From: Candidatus Nitrospira nitrificans
GTDB lineage: Bacteria; Nitrospirota; Nitrospiria; Nitrospirales; Nitrospiraceae
Direction: 5' to 3'
Assembly (NCBI RefSeq): GCF_001458775.1
Contig: NZ_CZPZ01000031.1
Location: forward strand, 184,075-248,074
Length of the DNA stretch: 64,000 nucleotides
Shown: piece by piece, positions 1-9,020 of the stretch
Layout of the letters: each line of letters begins with the position of its first letter
Numbering within the stretch: position 1 is the stretch's first letter
Program-made: the position numbers and the translations under genes
Notes under the pieces: generated by a model
Databases searched by the model: none
The model's input: the letters and a program-made list of their open reading frames with translations, nothing else
What the model was told of the DNA's origin: nothing

Positions 1-2
1 GG

Positions 3-215
3 ATTTTTAGGACGGTGGACAAGGGCAAGCAATGGATTCCGGTCAATAAGGGACTCACGAACCTTGCCGTGCAAGTGTTGATCGGGTCGGGTGACAAAGG
101 GCTCTACGCGGGGACGAGCTCAGGGGTATTTCGCAGCGACGACGGCCTCAGCTGGACGGCCGTCAACCAGGGGTTGGAGGCGGGAATGGCACCTCCTCCG
201 TTTCTCTTTCGCTAA
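3..215 (+). CDS. C-terminal fragment of a BNR/YCF48-like repeat protein
   Basis: The reading frame is open from the left edge of the window and stops at 213-215, so only about 70 C-terminal residues are visible. Two blade-like units can be seen, with the GLYAGTSSGVFRSDDGLSW pattern (glycine-rich strand, R-S-D-D-G, aromatic W) typical of BNR/YCF48/sialidase-type beta-propeller repeats. The function cannot be told from the fragment. It lies 19 nt upstream of the cyclophilin gene and may be in the same transcript. A complete propeller of a related type is encoded at 62037-63035. Confidence 0.6.
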   Translation: MFRTVDKGKQWIPVNKGLTNLAVQVLIGSGDKGLYAGTSSGVFRSDDGLSWTAVNQGLEAGMAPPPFLFR

Positions 216-234
216 CTTAGAAAGGACGTATGTA

Positions 235-747
235 ATGGCTGATATCGGCGCGAAGACACAGGCAACGATAGCCGTGACAAGTAAAGGGCAATCCGTGGGA
301 GAAATCGTCCTTCGGTTTTTCCCCGATGTGGCGCCCGGTCACGTCAATAACTTTGTGAAGCTCTCCAAAGATGGGTTTTACAATGGGACGACGTTTCACC
401 GTGTCATTCCCGGGTTCATGATTCAAGGAGGAGATCCGAACAGTAAGAATTCCGACCGTTCGTCCCATGGAATGGGTGGACCGGGTCATAAAGTAAAGGC
501 GGAGTTCAACAGTACGCCACACAAGCGAGGTATCGTCTCGATGGCCCGCGCGAATGATCCAGATAGCGCCGGCTCGCAGTTCTTTATTTGCGTCGCTGAC
601 GCCAATTTCCTCGATTGGCAATACACGGCATTCGGCGAGGTGGTGAGCGGAATGGATGTGGCCGATAAGATCGTCAACATGAAGCGTGACGGGCGGGACA
701 ATCCTCTGGAGCGAGCCGAGATGACCGTCACGATCAGCGAAGGATGA
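235..747 (+). CDS. Peptidylprolyl cis-trans isomerase, cyclophilin type
   Basis: A 170-residue single-domain cyclophilin, which catalyses cis/trans isomerisation of X-Pro bonds during protein folding. The family signature is clear: FHRVIPGFMIQGGDP carries the catalytic Arg, and SAGSQFFICVAD and TAFGEVVSGMDV follow. No signal peptide is visible, so the protein is probably cytoplasmic. The ATG at 235 is chosen because GAAAGGA lies 8-14 nt upstream and the domain starts right after it; the frame extends further upstream without homology. Family assignment is secure; the in vivo substrate is unknown. Confidence 0.93.
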   Translation: MADIGAKTQATIAVTSKGQSVGEIVLRFFPDVAPGHVNNFVKLSKDGFYNGTTFHRVIPGFMIQGGDPNSKNSDRSSHGMGGPGHKVKAEFNSTPHKRGIVSMARANDPDSAGSQFFICVADANFLDWQYTAFGEVVSGMDVADKIVNMKRDGRDNPLERAEMTVTISEG

Positions 748-780
748 ACGGGAAGACGTACCGAGAAAGAAAGAAGAAGG

Positions 781-1515
781 ATGATCCGAACCATCGTTTC
801 ACGTTTCATGTTTCACGTTTCATGGGGCGCACTTGTGTGCGCGATACTGGCCGGTTGTGCCGCGCCTCATGTGCCATCGCGAATTATTTACGAGGATCCG
901 GTCAACTTCGTGCGGTTGGAAGAGGATTCCGAAGTGCTTGCGGAATGGCCACCGAGCCACCATGCCCATCCGTTCACGATCGAGCCGGATAGATTGCGGA
1001 TGATTTTGTCGGGATTGAAGGTGCAGGAGCATTGGATTGCGCTGCAGCGGTGGATGCGAGGGGAGTCTCCCTTGGTTCCGGCCTTCACGGATGAGGAATT
1101 GACTCTCCTGTCTGTGCGGATATCGGAGGCGCTGGCTGAGGCGAAAGCCAACGAGCGAGTGACCTTTTATTTGAGCCAGCCGCAGACCTTCGCCCGGCGA
1201 ATTATCACGACGGGCGGATTCTACATTCATGGGACGGAGTTGCACATCATTCTGGGGAATTGGAGAATCATTTACGGTATTCCGGCCTATGGGATGATCT
1301 ATGATCGGCGGTATCCTATGCGGCCGACGGCTGCGAAAGGGTTTGACCTGATGTTTGAGCCAGTGCATGCAGTTGTTCCGACGAAGAGCAGCCTGCTGGA
1401 CCAGATTTTAGCCAATGCGAAGGACGAACTCATCGTCGATCTGACCAAGCTCAATCCGCCTGATCCGGAGATTTCCCTCATGAGGCCATGTGTGAATCAT
1501 GAGTTTCTGTGCTAG
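781..1515 (+). CDS. Putative lipoprotein of unknown function
   Basis: A 244-residue protein that begins with a hydrophobic segment ending in the lipobox L-A-G-C (Cys about residue 26), so it is predicted to be a lipid-anchored envelope protein. The mature part has no domain I recognise; it is mixed alpha/beta with a hydrophobic, aromatic centre around residues 140-175. The start at 781 follows a purine-rich stretch (AAGAAGG). The N-terminal codons run through a heptanucleotide tandem repeat (795-822), so the exact start is uncertain; an in-frame ATG at 808-810 is an alternative. It follows the cyclophilin gene by 33 nt. Confidence 0.6.
   Translation: MIRTIVSRFMFHVSWGALVCAILAGCAAPHVPSRIIYEDPVNFVRLEEDSEVLAEWPPSHHAHPFTIEPDRLRMILSGLKVQEHWIALQRWMRGESPLVPAFTDEELTLLSVRISEALAEAKANERVTFYLSQPQTFARRIITTGGFYIHGTELHIILGNWRIIYGIPAYGMIYDRRYPMRPTAAKGFDLMFEPVHAVVPTKSSLLDQILANAKDELIVDLTKLNPPDPEISLMRPCVNHEFLC
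795..822 (+). repeat. Four tandem heptamers CGTTTCA
   Basis: Four consecutive 7-nt units: CGTTTCA at 795-801 and 802-808, TGTTTCA at 809-815 and CGTTTCA at 816-822. The array lies inside the predicted signal-peptide codons of the lipoprotein gene. A unit of 7 is not a multiple of 3, so any gain or loss of one unit would shift the lipoprotein frame. Confidence 0.85.
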
Positions 1516-1606
1516 CAACCGAGCCTGGCACGGTTCACGTCTCGATGTGATGCGGGAGTGTTTGCCGGAAGACTGGAAAAACGAAGAGAAGCGTTTTATC
1601 GACTAG

Positions 1607-2602
1607 CTATGCCCGCAGATACATTTTGGGTACTTCCATCAGCGCTTCGACGATGGACTGCCAGCCGAGTTTGCTTTGGCCTTCAATGCGATCGCAAAAG
1701 CGGATGGGTAATTCATCGACATCCGCGCCCAGTTGCACAGCCCGCCAGGCCAGCTCTACTTGAAAGATGTACCCTTTTGCTTGGACGGTGGCGAGGTTCA
1801 TCCGTGCCAGGAGCTCGCGGCGATAGCAGCGGAATCCTCCTGTCCAATCGTGGATGGTCGAGCCCAGGAAGAGGCTGACATAGGTATTCCCGCAGCGGGA
1901 TATGAAACGACGGCGGGCATTCCAGTTTTCGGTCCCACCCCCGGGCACGTAGCGGCTTCCGATCACCAGGTCGGCCGTGTGGCAGCGGTGCACCAAGCGG
2001 GGCAGATCCCAGGGCGCATGACTGAAGTCACAATCCATTTCAATGATGAGATGGTAATTCCGCTGCAGCGCCCACGCAAATCCTGCGAGATAGGCTGGCC
2101 CAAGTCCTTCTTTGTTTGGCCGGTGCAGGACGTGCACATGCCCATACCGACAACTGAGCTGATCGGCTAACTCTCCGGTCCCATCCGGGGAGTTGTCATC
2201 AACGACCACGATATCAGCGACGAGATATCGGCTGATCGCCCGAACAAGCGCCTCAAGATTGGCGCGTTCATTGTAAGTTGGGAGGACGATGACAATCGAT
2301 CGTTTGAACTCGAATGGTGAGGTGGGGATGAGTGGTGTACCTGGCGCCGCTTGGGAATATTCTCGAGGCCGGCTTTCAGTAGACTCAGGTGGGCTGATGG
2401 CAATGCGCGCGCTGTTAGCGCCATGGGCAATCAGCTCCTCAGCGAGTTCAAAGTTCGGGACGGCGTAGGCCTCATTTGTGCCCAGCTTCCGGAGAGGCGT
2501 TGCCCCGTCATCCTTGCCGATGTGATGGAAGGATATGAACGGCATGGGATCTTTATCGAGCGGTGGAGCGATGGATGGGCTACCGGGCATGGAATTGTTC
2601 AA
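1607..2602 (-). CDS. Polyprenol-phosphate mannosyl/glucosyltransferase-like GT2 with long N-terminal extension
   Basis: A GT-A fold, family 2 glycosyltransferase resembling dolichol-phosphate mannose synthase (DPM1). Such enzymes transfer a sugar from a nucleotide sugar to a polyprenyl phosphate. The catalytic domain starts near residue 105 (SIVIVLPTYNERANL), followed by VVVDDNSPDGT and the metal-binding EMDCDFSH segment. The late motif GSRYVPGG and the acceptor-side WTGGFRCYRR are also present. No C-terminal membrane segments are seen, as in short soluble DPM1 forms. The first ~100 residues match no domain I recognise and are unusual; a later start is possible but no internal start stands out. 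It is convergent with the lipoprotein gene and followed upstream by ~300 nt without a gene. Confidence 0.85.
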   Translation of the reverse strand: MNNSMPGSPSIAPPLDKDPMPFISFHHIGKDDGATPLRKLGTNEAYAVPNFELAEELIAHGANSARIAISPPESTESRPREYSQAAPGTPLIPTSPFEFKRSIVIVLPTYNERANLEALVRAISRYLVADIVVVDDNSPDGTGELADQLSCRYGHVHVLHRPNKEGLGPAYLAGFAWALQRNYHLIIEMDCDFSHAPWDLPRLVHRCHTADLVIGSRYVPGGGTENWNARRRFISRCGNTYVSLFLGSTIHDWTGGFRCYRRELLARMNLATVQAKGYIFQVELAWRAVQLGADVDELPIRFCDRIEGQSKLGWQSIVEALMEVPKMYLRA

Positions 2603-2900
2603 TGAATTGTTCGCCTAGGGCATGGCCCAGCAGGGTGGAGGTTGATCTGTCTGCATACGAAAGATGTGAGGAATATGTCAGATGCGCGGATCTAAATAGG
2701 ATACGTGAGACGACAGAGCACTCTCCTTGTTGAAATCGGCGGTATTCTAGTCGACAGCGGAGAGGTGTGCAAGCAAAGATTCAGTCGATCATGTCGGTGC
2801 GTTGCCTGCGCGTTTTGACAGTGCGGGAACGGCTATGCTAAAGTCCGCGATCCGTTGATATTGCAGGATTTTCTATCACTTAACTCTTAAGGAACACTGT

Positions 2901-4253
2901 ATGAGCGGGACACAGACGCAAGTGATTATTGTGGCAGGAGCAGGACCGGCAGGGATGGCTGTCGCCAGCGCGCTCTCGAAAGCCGGCCACGAAATCATTA
3001 TTCTCAATCGCGATATCAAATTCGGTGGATTGGCTGAATACGGGATCTTTCCCTCTAAGCTGAAACTCCGTGGCGGGCTCAAGAAACAGTACTGGGAACT
3101 TCTTCAGCAGAAGAACGTCCATTATTTCGGAAATGTCTCCATCGGGAACGGAAAAGACCTCACGGTCGAAGATGTGCGAGGGCTGGGTGCGAATGCGGTA
3201 GTTTTCACGATCGGTGCGCAGGGAACCAAGGCCATCGGTGTCGAGGGGGACTCAGCTCAGGGCGTGTTTCATGCCAAAGATGTGGTCTATCACTTCAATC
3301 GTTTACCCGGCTTCGGCGACCGTCCATTTGAAATGGGAAAACATGTTGCAGTAATTGGGGCGGGCGATGTGATGGTGGATATTGCCCACTGGTTGATCCG
3401 CTACAAGAAAGTTGAAAGGGTCACGGCCATCGTCAGGCGGGGACCCGTGGAACGTAAGTACAATCCAAAAGAGATTCGCAGTATCTGTGCCAACATGGAT
3501 CTCGATGGGATCAAAACTGAGTTTGAACGCATCAAGGATCGCCTTGCTAAGGTCGGCCAGAATCCCGATGAGGTCTTGAAGGCATTCACGGACGAATTTA
3601 CAAAATGTGAGTCGAAGGTATCCGAGACAAAGATGGGGTTCCGTTTCCTTGCGTCGCCGAAGCGTATCCTGGTTGACAGCCAGAATCGGGTGCGTGGACT
3701 TGAAATGGAAGATAACCGGCTTGACCCGAAGGGTGAGGATACCGTCGCGGCTGGATTGAAGCAGTATTATGAATTTCCCTGTGATTCTGTCGTGTTTGCG
3801 GTTGGCGACAAGGTGGATGAAACCGTCGGGCTGCCCTATAAGAACGGCATGTTTACCACGAACCCGACCAAGACCGGGAATGACCCCGATGATGCGCTCT
3901 TTCAAGCCTATGACGAATCAGAAGGCAAGGTGATGGACGGCGTGTTTTTGGCCGGTTGGGCACGGAAAGCCAGCGAGGGCCTCGTCGGCGTCGCCAAGCG
4001 TGACGGAGATTGGTGTGCGGAGGTGGTTGAGCGGTACCTAGCCACCAAGGCGAAGGGGGGAGACGTTAACATTATTCTGGATCGCTTGCATGCACGGTTG
4101 AAGCAACGTCAGAGTCGTCCGGTTGATGTGAATGGGTTACGGGCGCTGGCTGCGGCAGAACACGCATGCGTCGAGAAGTCCGATTGTATCGGGGAGTTCA
4201 AGTTTTCAGTCAACCAGGAGATGCTCGAGTATATTGAGGAGAGGAGAGTGTGA
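2901..4253 (+). CDS. FAD/NAD(P)-dependent oxidoreductase, adrenodoxin/ferredoxin-NADP reductase-like
   Basis: A 450-residue two-dinucleotide-fold flavoprotein. The FAD-binding GAGPAGMAVASAL motif is at residues 13-25 and the second Rossmann motif VIGAGDVMVDIAHW near residue 150 binds NAD(P)H. A C-terminal segment, GVFLAGWARKASEGLVGVAKRDG, is the ATG-type flavin contact. This layout fits the adrenodoxin reductase/FprA and glutamate-synthase small-subunit group, which shuttle electrons between NADPH and ferredoxin-like partners. The partner here is unknown. No thioredoxin-reductase-type CxxC is visible. AAGGA 8-12 nt upstream supports the ATG at 2901. The 298-nt gap before it holds a TTGACA (2815-2820) followed by a TATGCT/TGCTAA stretch at non-ideal spacing, a weak promoter candidate. 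Confidence 0.8.
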   Translation: MSGTQTQVIIVAGAGPAGMAVASALSKAGHEIIILNRDIKFGGLAEYGIFPSKLKLRGGLKKQYWELLQQKNVHYFGNVSIGNGKDLTVEDVRGLGANAVVFTIGAQGTKAIGVEGDSAQGVFHAKDVVYHFNRLPGFGDRPFEMGKHVAVIGAGDVMVDIAHWLIRYKKVERVTAIVRRGPVERKYNPKEIRSICANMDLDGIKTEFERIKDRLAKVGQNPDEVLKAFTDEFTKCESKVSETKMGFRFLASPKRILVDSQNRVRGLEMEDNRLDPKGEDTVAAGLKQYYEFPCDSVVFAVGDKVDETVGLPYKNGMFTTNPTKTGNDPDDALFQAYDESEGKVMDGVFLAGWARKASEGLVGVAKRDGDWCAEVVERYLATKAKGGDVNIILDRLHARLKQRQSRPVDVNGLRALAAAEHACVEKSDCIGEFKFSVNQEMLEYIEERRV

Positions 4254-4274
4254 GGTGCCTGGCAGGCTTCATCT

Positions 4275-5135
4275 TTACGCATGCCCCCATTTCAGTTTTT
4301 CCCGCAACACTTCATAGTAGTGGCTTTCCGGAAACCTGATCAATCGGGTTCGATAGTCTGAAGTCTGAATGACCGCGGTATCTCCTTGTGTGATGGAGAC
4401 GCCGACCTGCCCATCGAGTGTAGCCATCGATCCGTCATCTTTACTTGTCAACGTCACTTCAATGACGACATTGCCTGGTACGATTAACGGACGATGTGTC
4501 AGTGTGTGTGGGCAGATCGGCGTCAAAATGAGGGCCTGCAGAGCGGGGTTCATGATAGGTCCTCCGGCAGAGAGCGAGTACGCTGTAGAGCCTGTCGGGG
4601 TTCCAATGATCAGGCCGTCCCCTCGTAGATTCGTCACGAACTGGCCATCAATGGCGATGTGGAGTTCAATCATGCGAGCCAGGGTGCCTTTGCTGATGAC
4701 GACATCATTGAGTACGATGCCTCTCGCAACGGTTTCTCCATGCCGATGGACGTGTGTTGCCAGCATCAGTCGTTCATCAAGGGTAAAATCGTTGGCAAAT
4801 ACCCGTTCGAGGGAAGGATAGAGGTTGTCCAATCGGACTTCCGTCAAGAAGCCAAGGCCACCCATATTGACTCCCAGGATCGGAATGCTCCGTTCTGCCG
4901 CGAGCCGTGCGGCATTGAGAATGGTTCCGTCCCCTCCGAGCACCAGGAGAACATCGGCTTTCTGAGCCAGTTGCGTCTTGGGAATTCCTCCGACCTCGCT
5001 CAAGAGCGTTGCAGAGGTTGTGTCGAGCAAGACATCAATGCTACGGGCACGGAGCCAGGCAGCCACACCGAGCAACGTGTCTCTTACTTCGGGGAACTTG
5101 GGCTTGGTCAAGATCCCGATGCTTTTACTTTTCAT
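4275..5135 (-). CDS. nadK: NAD kinase
   Basis: A 286-residue NAD kinase, which phosphorylates NAD to NADP in the cytoplasm. The diagnostic VLLVLGGDGTILNAARL (GGDGT) lies near residue 65, followed by VLNDVVIS, and GDGLIIGTPTGSTAYSLSAGG for NAD binding. Length is normal for the bacterial enzyme. It is convergent with the flavoprotein gene, ending 21 nt from it; both concern NADP metabolism, but convergent orientation argues against co-transcription. Confidence 0.95.
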   Translation of the reverse strand: MKSKSIGILTKPKFPEVRDTLLGVAAWLRARSIDVLLDTTSATLLSEVGGIPKTQLAQKADVLLVLGGDGTILNAARLAAERSIPILGVNMGGLGFLTEVRLDNLYPSLERVFANDFTLDERLMLATHVHRHGETVARGIVLNDVVISKGTLARMIELHIAIDGQFVTNLRGDGLIIGTPTGSTAYSLSAGGPIMNPALQALILTPICPHTLTHRPLIVPGNVVIEVTLTSKDDGSMATLDGQVGVSITQGDTAVIQTSDYRTRLIRFPESHYYEVLREKLKWGHA

Positions 5136-5295
5136 GGATACCAGGCATATGGTCGGACGAACGGGGAGCGTGATTGTATCGGGATGCTGATTTTCATGTC
5201 AACGGAAAGTCATGGACCTTCTCCTGTCGGTACACCCAGAGCAAGAGAAAGCGGGAACGTGGCCGTCAACTCGCTGTCTCGTTCTCCGCTCAATC

Positions 5296-5324
5296 TTGAC
5301 TCTCGCACATACTGTGGTTAGAAT
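5296..5324 (+). promoter_or_regulatory. Sigma70-type promoter for clpC
   Basis: TTGACT at 5296-5301, a 17-nt spacer and TAGAAT at 5319-5324 make a near-consensus promoter about 70 nt upstream of the clpC start. No CtsR-type direct repeat or CIRCE inverted repeat is visible next to it. Confidence 0.7.
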
Positions 5325-5393
5325 CACAGCAAGGTTTTTCAAGGGTTTTGCTCGAACGCGGCCAGAAGTTTCACTCTCTGAGAAGGAGGCAGG

Positions 5394-7820
5394 ATGTTCG
5401 AACGATTCACGGACAAAGGTCGAAAGATCATCATCCTCGCACGCGAGGAGGCTGAGCGACACCAAAACGACTATCTAGGGACTGAACATCTCGTCCTGGC
5501 CATCCTCCGTGAGTCCGATGGCATCGCCCTTATGATTCTGAAAAAGATGGGCCTCTCTACCGAGCAGATTCGGTTGGAAATCGAGCGAAATCTGCCTGGC
5601 GGAGGAACGACGATGACGTTTGGGGAAATCCCATTTAGCCCGCGCGTGAAGAAGGTCATTGAGTATGGTGTTGAGGAGGCCCGCCTGCTGGGCCACAACC
5701 ACATCGGTAGTGAACATCTTCTCCTTGGGCTCCTACGGGAAGAAGAGGGAATCGGTGGGAAAATTCTTCGGAGTTTGGGCGCGAATCTTTTGACGGCGCG
5801 TCAACTGACCGTGACGTTTTTGCGGAAATCTGCTCCCCGTGAACGTGATCGAAAGAGCAACACCCCGGCGCTGGATGAGTTTGGCCGTGATCTGACGCAG
5901 TTGGCTCAAGAAGGTCAATTGGATCCGGTGATCGGGCGAGCCGACGAAATCGAACGTGTGTTGCAGATTCTCAGCCGGAGAAGCAAGAACAATCCCGTGC
6001 TGATCGGCGAGTCTGGTGTGGGGAAAACCGCGATCGTCGAGGGACTTGCTCAGCGCATCATTCAATCCGAAGTTCCGGACAACCTGCTCTCTCGTCGAGT
6101 CATTGCCTTGGATCTCGGGTCGCTCGTTGCAGGCACAAAGTATCGCGGACAATTTGAAGAACGCCTCAAGGTGGTAATGAAGGAGATTGTCCAGGCGGGC
6201 AATATCATTATTTTCATCGATGAACTTCACACCCTGGTTGGAGCCGGAGCGGCGGAAGGGTCCATTGATGCCTCCAATATGTTGAAGCCGGCCTTATCGC
6301 GCGGCGAGATTCAATGTATCGGAGCGACGACCTTGGATGAGTACCGGAAGCATATTGAAAAAGACGGTGCTTTGAAACGGCGATTCCAACCCATCCATGT
6401 TCAGCCGCCCAATCTCGACGAAACGATCCTCATTATCCAAGGGCTTCGGGACCGATACGAAGAACATCATGGAGTGGAAATCACGGAAGACGCCATTGTG
6501 GAGGCCGTGAAATTGTCGGATCGGTACATTACCGACCGGTTCCTTCCGGACAAAGCGATCGATTTGATCGACGAAACGGGTTCCCGCGCCAAACTGCAGA
6601 CCTATGCTCTCCCCACTGAATTGAAAGCGATGGAGCAAGAGCTGAAGAAGGTTTCACGAGAGAAAGAACTCTCAATCTCCATGCAGAATTTCGAGGAGGC
6701 CGTACGGCATCGCGAGGAGGAAGAGCGGTTGCGCAAGCTCCTCGACGAATCCAAGCGAGAATGGAAAAAGAATCAGGAAAAGAATAAGCCTGTGATCGGC
6801 AAAGAGGATGTTGCCTACGTTGTCTCAAAAATGACCGGCATTCCGCTCTTTAAACTGGAGGAAGAAGAGTCCAATAAGCTCTTGCGCATGGAAGAGTTTC
6901 TCCATAAACGAGTCATCGGTCAAAATGAGGCGATCTCGGCGGTCGCTCGTGCCATCCGCCGTTCTCGTGCCGGCTTGAAGGAAGCCAAGAAACCGATCGG
7001 TTCGTTCATCTTCCTGGGACCCACGGGTGTCGGGAAAACGGAACTGGCTAGGACATTGGCGGAGTTTCTATTCAACAGCGAAGACGCGTTGATTCGTGTC
7101 GATATGTCCGAATATCAGGAGAAATTTACGAGCTCTCGTCTCTTCGGCGCTCCTCCCGGCTATGTGGGGTATGAAGAAGGGGGGCAGCTGACCGAGAAGG
7201 TTCGCCGTCGGCCTTATTCTGTCGTCTTGTTCGATGAGATCGAGAAAGCGCACCCGGACGTGTTCAATGTCCTTCTTCAAGTACTGGACGACGGCGTGCT
7301 GACCGATAGTCTCGGACGAAAGGTTGATTTCAAGAATACGGTCGTCATCATGACGTCCAATATCGGGACAAAAATGATTCAGAAGGGTGTTTCTCTTGGG
7401 TTCCAGAGCACAGAAGGTGAGGCCGCGCGTCGGAAGAAGGAAGAAGTACTCGGAGAGCTTCGGAAGTCGTTCAGTCCGGAGTTCCTGAACCGAATCGATG
7501 AAATCGTAATCTTCCATCAGCTGGAAAAAGAACAGCTCTATAGCATCTTGGATATCCTGCTCCGTGAGCTAAACCTTCGCCTATTGGACAAAGGGATTGA
7601 GATTGAGGTCGACGACGAAGTCAAGCAATGGCTTATCAAAGAGGGCTATGAGCCGTTATATGGAGCGAGACCAATGCGGCGGGCGATCCAACGTGCCATC
7701 GGTGACCCGCTCTCCGATGAGCTCATCAGAGGACGCTTCAAGGAAAGCCGCAAGGTGAAAGTGGTTCTGCGAGACGGAGCTCCGACTTTCATCGAGCAGG
7801 AGGCAATGGCCGGAGTCTAG
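5394..7820 (+). CDS. clpC: ATP-dependent Clp protease ATP-binding subunit ClpC
   Basis: An 808-residue Hsp100 unfoldase that feeds substrates to the ClpP protease. It has two Clp_N repeats (residues ~1-145), a first AAA+ module with Walker A GESGVGKT (~204-211) and Walker [11 protein letters not shown], and a middle region carrying a UVR-like stretch ([14 protein letters not shown]). The second AAA+ module has Walker A GPTGVGKT (~543-550) and Walker [12 protein letters not shown], followed by a ClpB_D2-small domain. The UVR-like middle and short linker distinguish ClpC from ClpB and ClpA. The ATG has a strong SD (GGAGG) and a good promoter. clpP is not in the window. Confidence 0.95.
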   Translation: MFERFTDKGRKIIILAREEAERHQNDYLGTEHLVLAILRESDGIALMILKKMGLSTEQIRLEIERNLPGGGTTMTFGEIPFSPRVKKVIEYGVEEARLLGHNHIGSEHLLLGLLREEEGIGGKILRSLGANLLTARQLTVTFLRKSAPRERDRKSNTPALDEFGRDLTQLAQEGQLDPVIGRADEIERVLQILSRRSKNNPVLIGESGVGKTAIVEGLAQRIIQSEVPDNLLSRRVIALDLGSLVAGTKYRGQFEERLKVVMKEIVQAGNIIIFIDELHTLVGAGAAEGSIDASNMLKPALSRGEIQCIGATTLDEYRKHIEKDGALKRRFQPIHVQPPNLDETILIIQGLRDRYEEHHGVEITEDAIVEAVKLSDRYITDRFLPDKAIDLIDETGSRAKLQTYALPTELKAMEQELKKVSREKELSISMQNFEEAVRHREEEERLRKLLDESKREWKKNQEKNKPVIGKEDVAYVVSKMTGIPLFKLEEEESNKLLRMEEFLHKRVIGQNEAISAVARAIRRSRAGLKEAKKPIGSFIFLGPTGVGKTELARTLAEFLFNSEDALIRVDMSEYQEKFTSSRLFGAPPGYVGYEEGGQLTEKVRRRPYSVVLFDEIEKAHPDVFNVLLQVLDDGVLTDSLGRKVDFKNTVVIMTSNIGTKMIQKGVSLGFQSTEGEAARRKKEEVLGELRKSFSPEFLNRIDEIVIFHQLEKEQLYSILDILLRELNLRLLDKGIEIEVDDEVKQWLIKEGYEPLYGARPMRRAIQRAIGDPLSDELIRGRFKESRKVKVVLRDGAPTFIEQEAMAGV

Positions 7821-7860
7821 CGCCCTTTGTGATCGTTGGTGTCTCCATGCAATCGTGAGC

Positions 7861-7896
7861 GGCCTCTGTGGCGGATCGCTGCAGGGGCCGTTTTGT
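7861..7896 (+). terminator. Candidate intrinsic terminator after clpC
   Basis: GGCCTCT (7861-7867) can pair with AGGGGCC (7883-7889) across a 15-nt loop, with one G-T wobble, followed by GTTTTGTTATT. It lies 41 nt after the clpC stop and upstream of the preferred tsaD start at 7929. The loop is long, so strength is uncertain. Confidence 0.45.
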
Positions 7897-7928
7897 TATT
7901 CAATATCATCTGGCCCATTCGTAACGAG

Positions 7929-9020
7929 ATGTGTTCCTCCCCTACACAGTCTGTATTTCAATCTGGGACTCAATGGCGTCCGGACCTGGTTCTCGGAATC
8001 GAGTCATCATGTGATGAAACGGCTGCAGCCGTGCTCGGTCATGCGGGAGAGGTGCTTTCAAATGTGGTGTCTTCACAAGTGACAGTCCATGAAAAGTTCG
8101 GTGGAGTCGTTCCGGAATTAGCCGCGCGAGCTCACCTTGGGACGATCGATTTGGTCGTCGAAGAAGCTTTGGCGATCGCCCAAGTCCCAAAACATGCTCT
8201 CGGTGCCGTGGCCGTCACCCAGGGACCTGGATTGGCTGGAGCGCTTTTGGTGGGAGTGAATTATGCCAAAGCCTTGAGTTACGGTTTGGGGATTCCGGTC
8301 ATCGGGGTCAATCATTTGCAGGGCCACATCGCTTCCGCATGGCTCGCCGATCCGACATTCCCACCGTCCTGCATTGTATTGGTTGTCTCGGGAGGCCATA
8401 CCCATCTCTATCGCCATGAAGTCGGTGGTCGGTGTATTCTGTTGGGGCGCACTCGTGACGACGCCGCCGGCGAGGCGTTTGATAAGGGAGCCCAGATGCT
8501 TGGCTTGGGTTTTCCGGGTGGACCAGCCGTTGATCGAATCGCACGTTCCGGTGATTCGCAGGCCATTCGGTTTCCTCGATTCCACCGGGCAAAGAGCAGT
8601 CTTGAGTTTAGCTTCAGTGGGCTCAAGACGGCGTTGTTGTATAAGTTACGAGAAATGGATGGTCCTCTGCGACCGCATCAGGCTGCCGACTTGGCGGCCG
8701 GCTACCAAGAGGCTATTGTGCAGGTCTTAGCCACAAAGGCCTTCGTGGCCCTCAGACAGTCGAACCTGACCGCGCTGGCCGTCGTGGGAGGGGTCTCAGC
8801 CAATTCCCGGTTGAGGACCATACTGAGCGAGCGCGCGGCACGTGAAGGCGTTTGCCTCTCGCTGCCGCCTATCGAGTATTGCACAGACAACGCTGCCATG
8901 ATTGCCTCGGCGGGGCGTCAGTTGCTGATGAACGGAGAACGACCGCATTCCGATCTCGATATCAGCCCGGCTGAGAGATTCGTGACGATTCATGCAGATA
9001 AGGAGAACGCCCATTCCTGA
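7929..9020 (+). CDS. tsaD: tRNA N6-adenosine threonylcarbamoyltransferase TsaD
   Basis: A 363-residue ASKHA-fold enzyme that transfers the threonylcarbamoyl group from TC-AMP to A37 of ANN-reading tRNAs. Visible signatures are LGIESSCDETAAAV near the N-terminus, the metal-binding HLQGHIAS (~128-132), VVSGGHTHLY, GEAFDKGAQMLGLGFPGG, GGVSANSRLR and the late metal ligand in YCTDNAAM. The frame is open back to 7836. The ATG at 7929 is preferred because the family domain starts ~20 residues later and a terminator-like hairpin occupies 7861-7896. No strong SD precedes it. The 3' end overlaps hflX by 29 nt. Confidence 0.93.
   Translation: MCSSPTQSVFQSGTQWRPDLVLGIESSCDETAAAVLGHAGEVLSNVVSSQVTVHEKFGGVVPELAARAHLGTIDLVVEEALAIAQVPKHALGAVAVTQGPGLAGALLVGVNYAKALSYGLGIPVIGVNHLQGHIASAWLADPTFPPSCIVLVVSGGHTHLYRHEVGGRCILLGRTRDDAAGEAFDKGAQMLGLGFPGGPAVDRIARSGDSQAIRFPRFHRAKSSLEFSFSGLKTALLYKLREMDGPLRPHQAADLAAGYQEAIVQVLATKAFVALRQSNLTALAVVGGVSANSRLRTILSERAAREGVCLSLPPIEYCTDNAAMIASAGRQLLMNGERPHSDLDISPAERFVTIHADKENAHS

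Noticed and set aside
795..822. Possible CRISPR-like or insertion-sequence end
   Set aside because: Units are 7 nt without spacers and lie in a coding region; only a simple tandem repeat.
2815..2841. Promoter of the flavoprotein gene
   Set aside because: TTGACA is consensus, but the nearest -10-like boxes lie at 13 or 15 nt, too short for a confident call.
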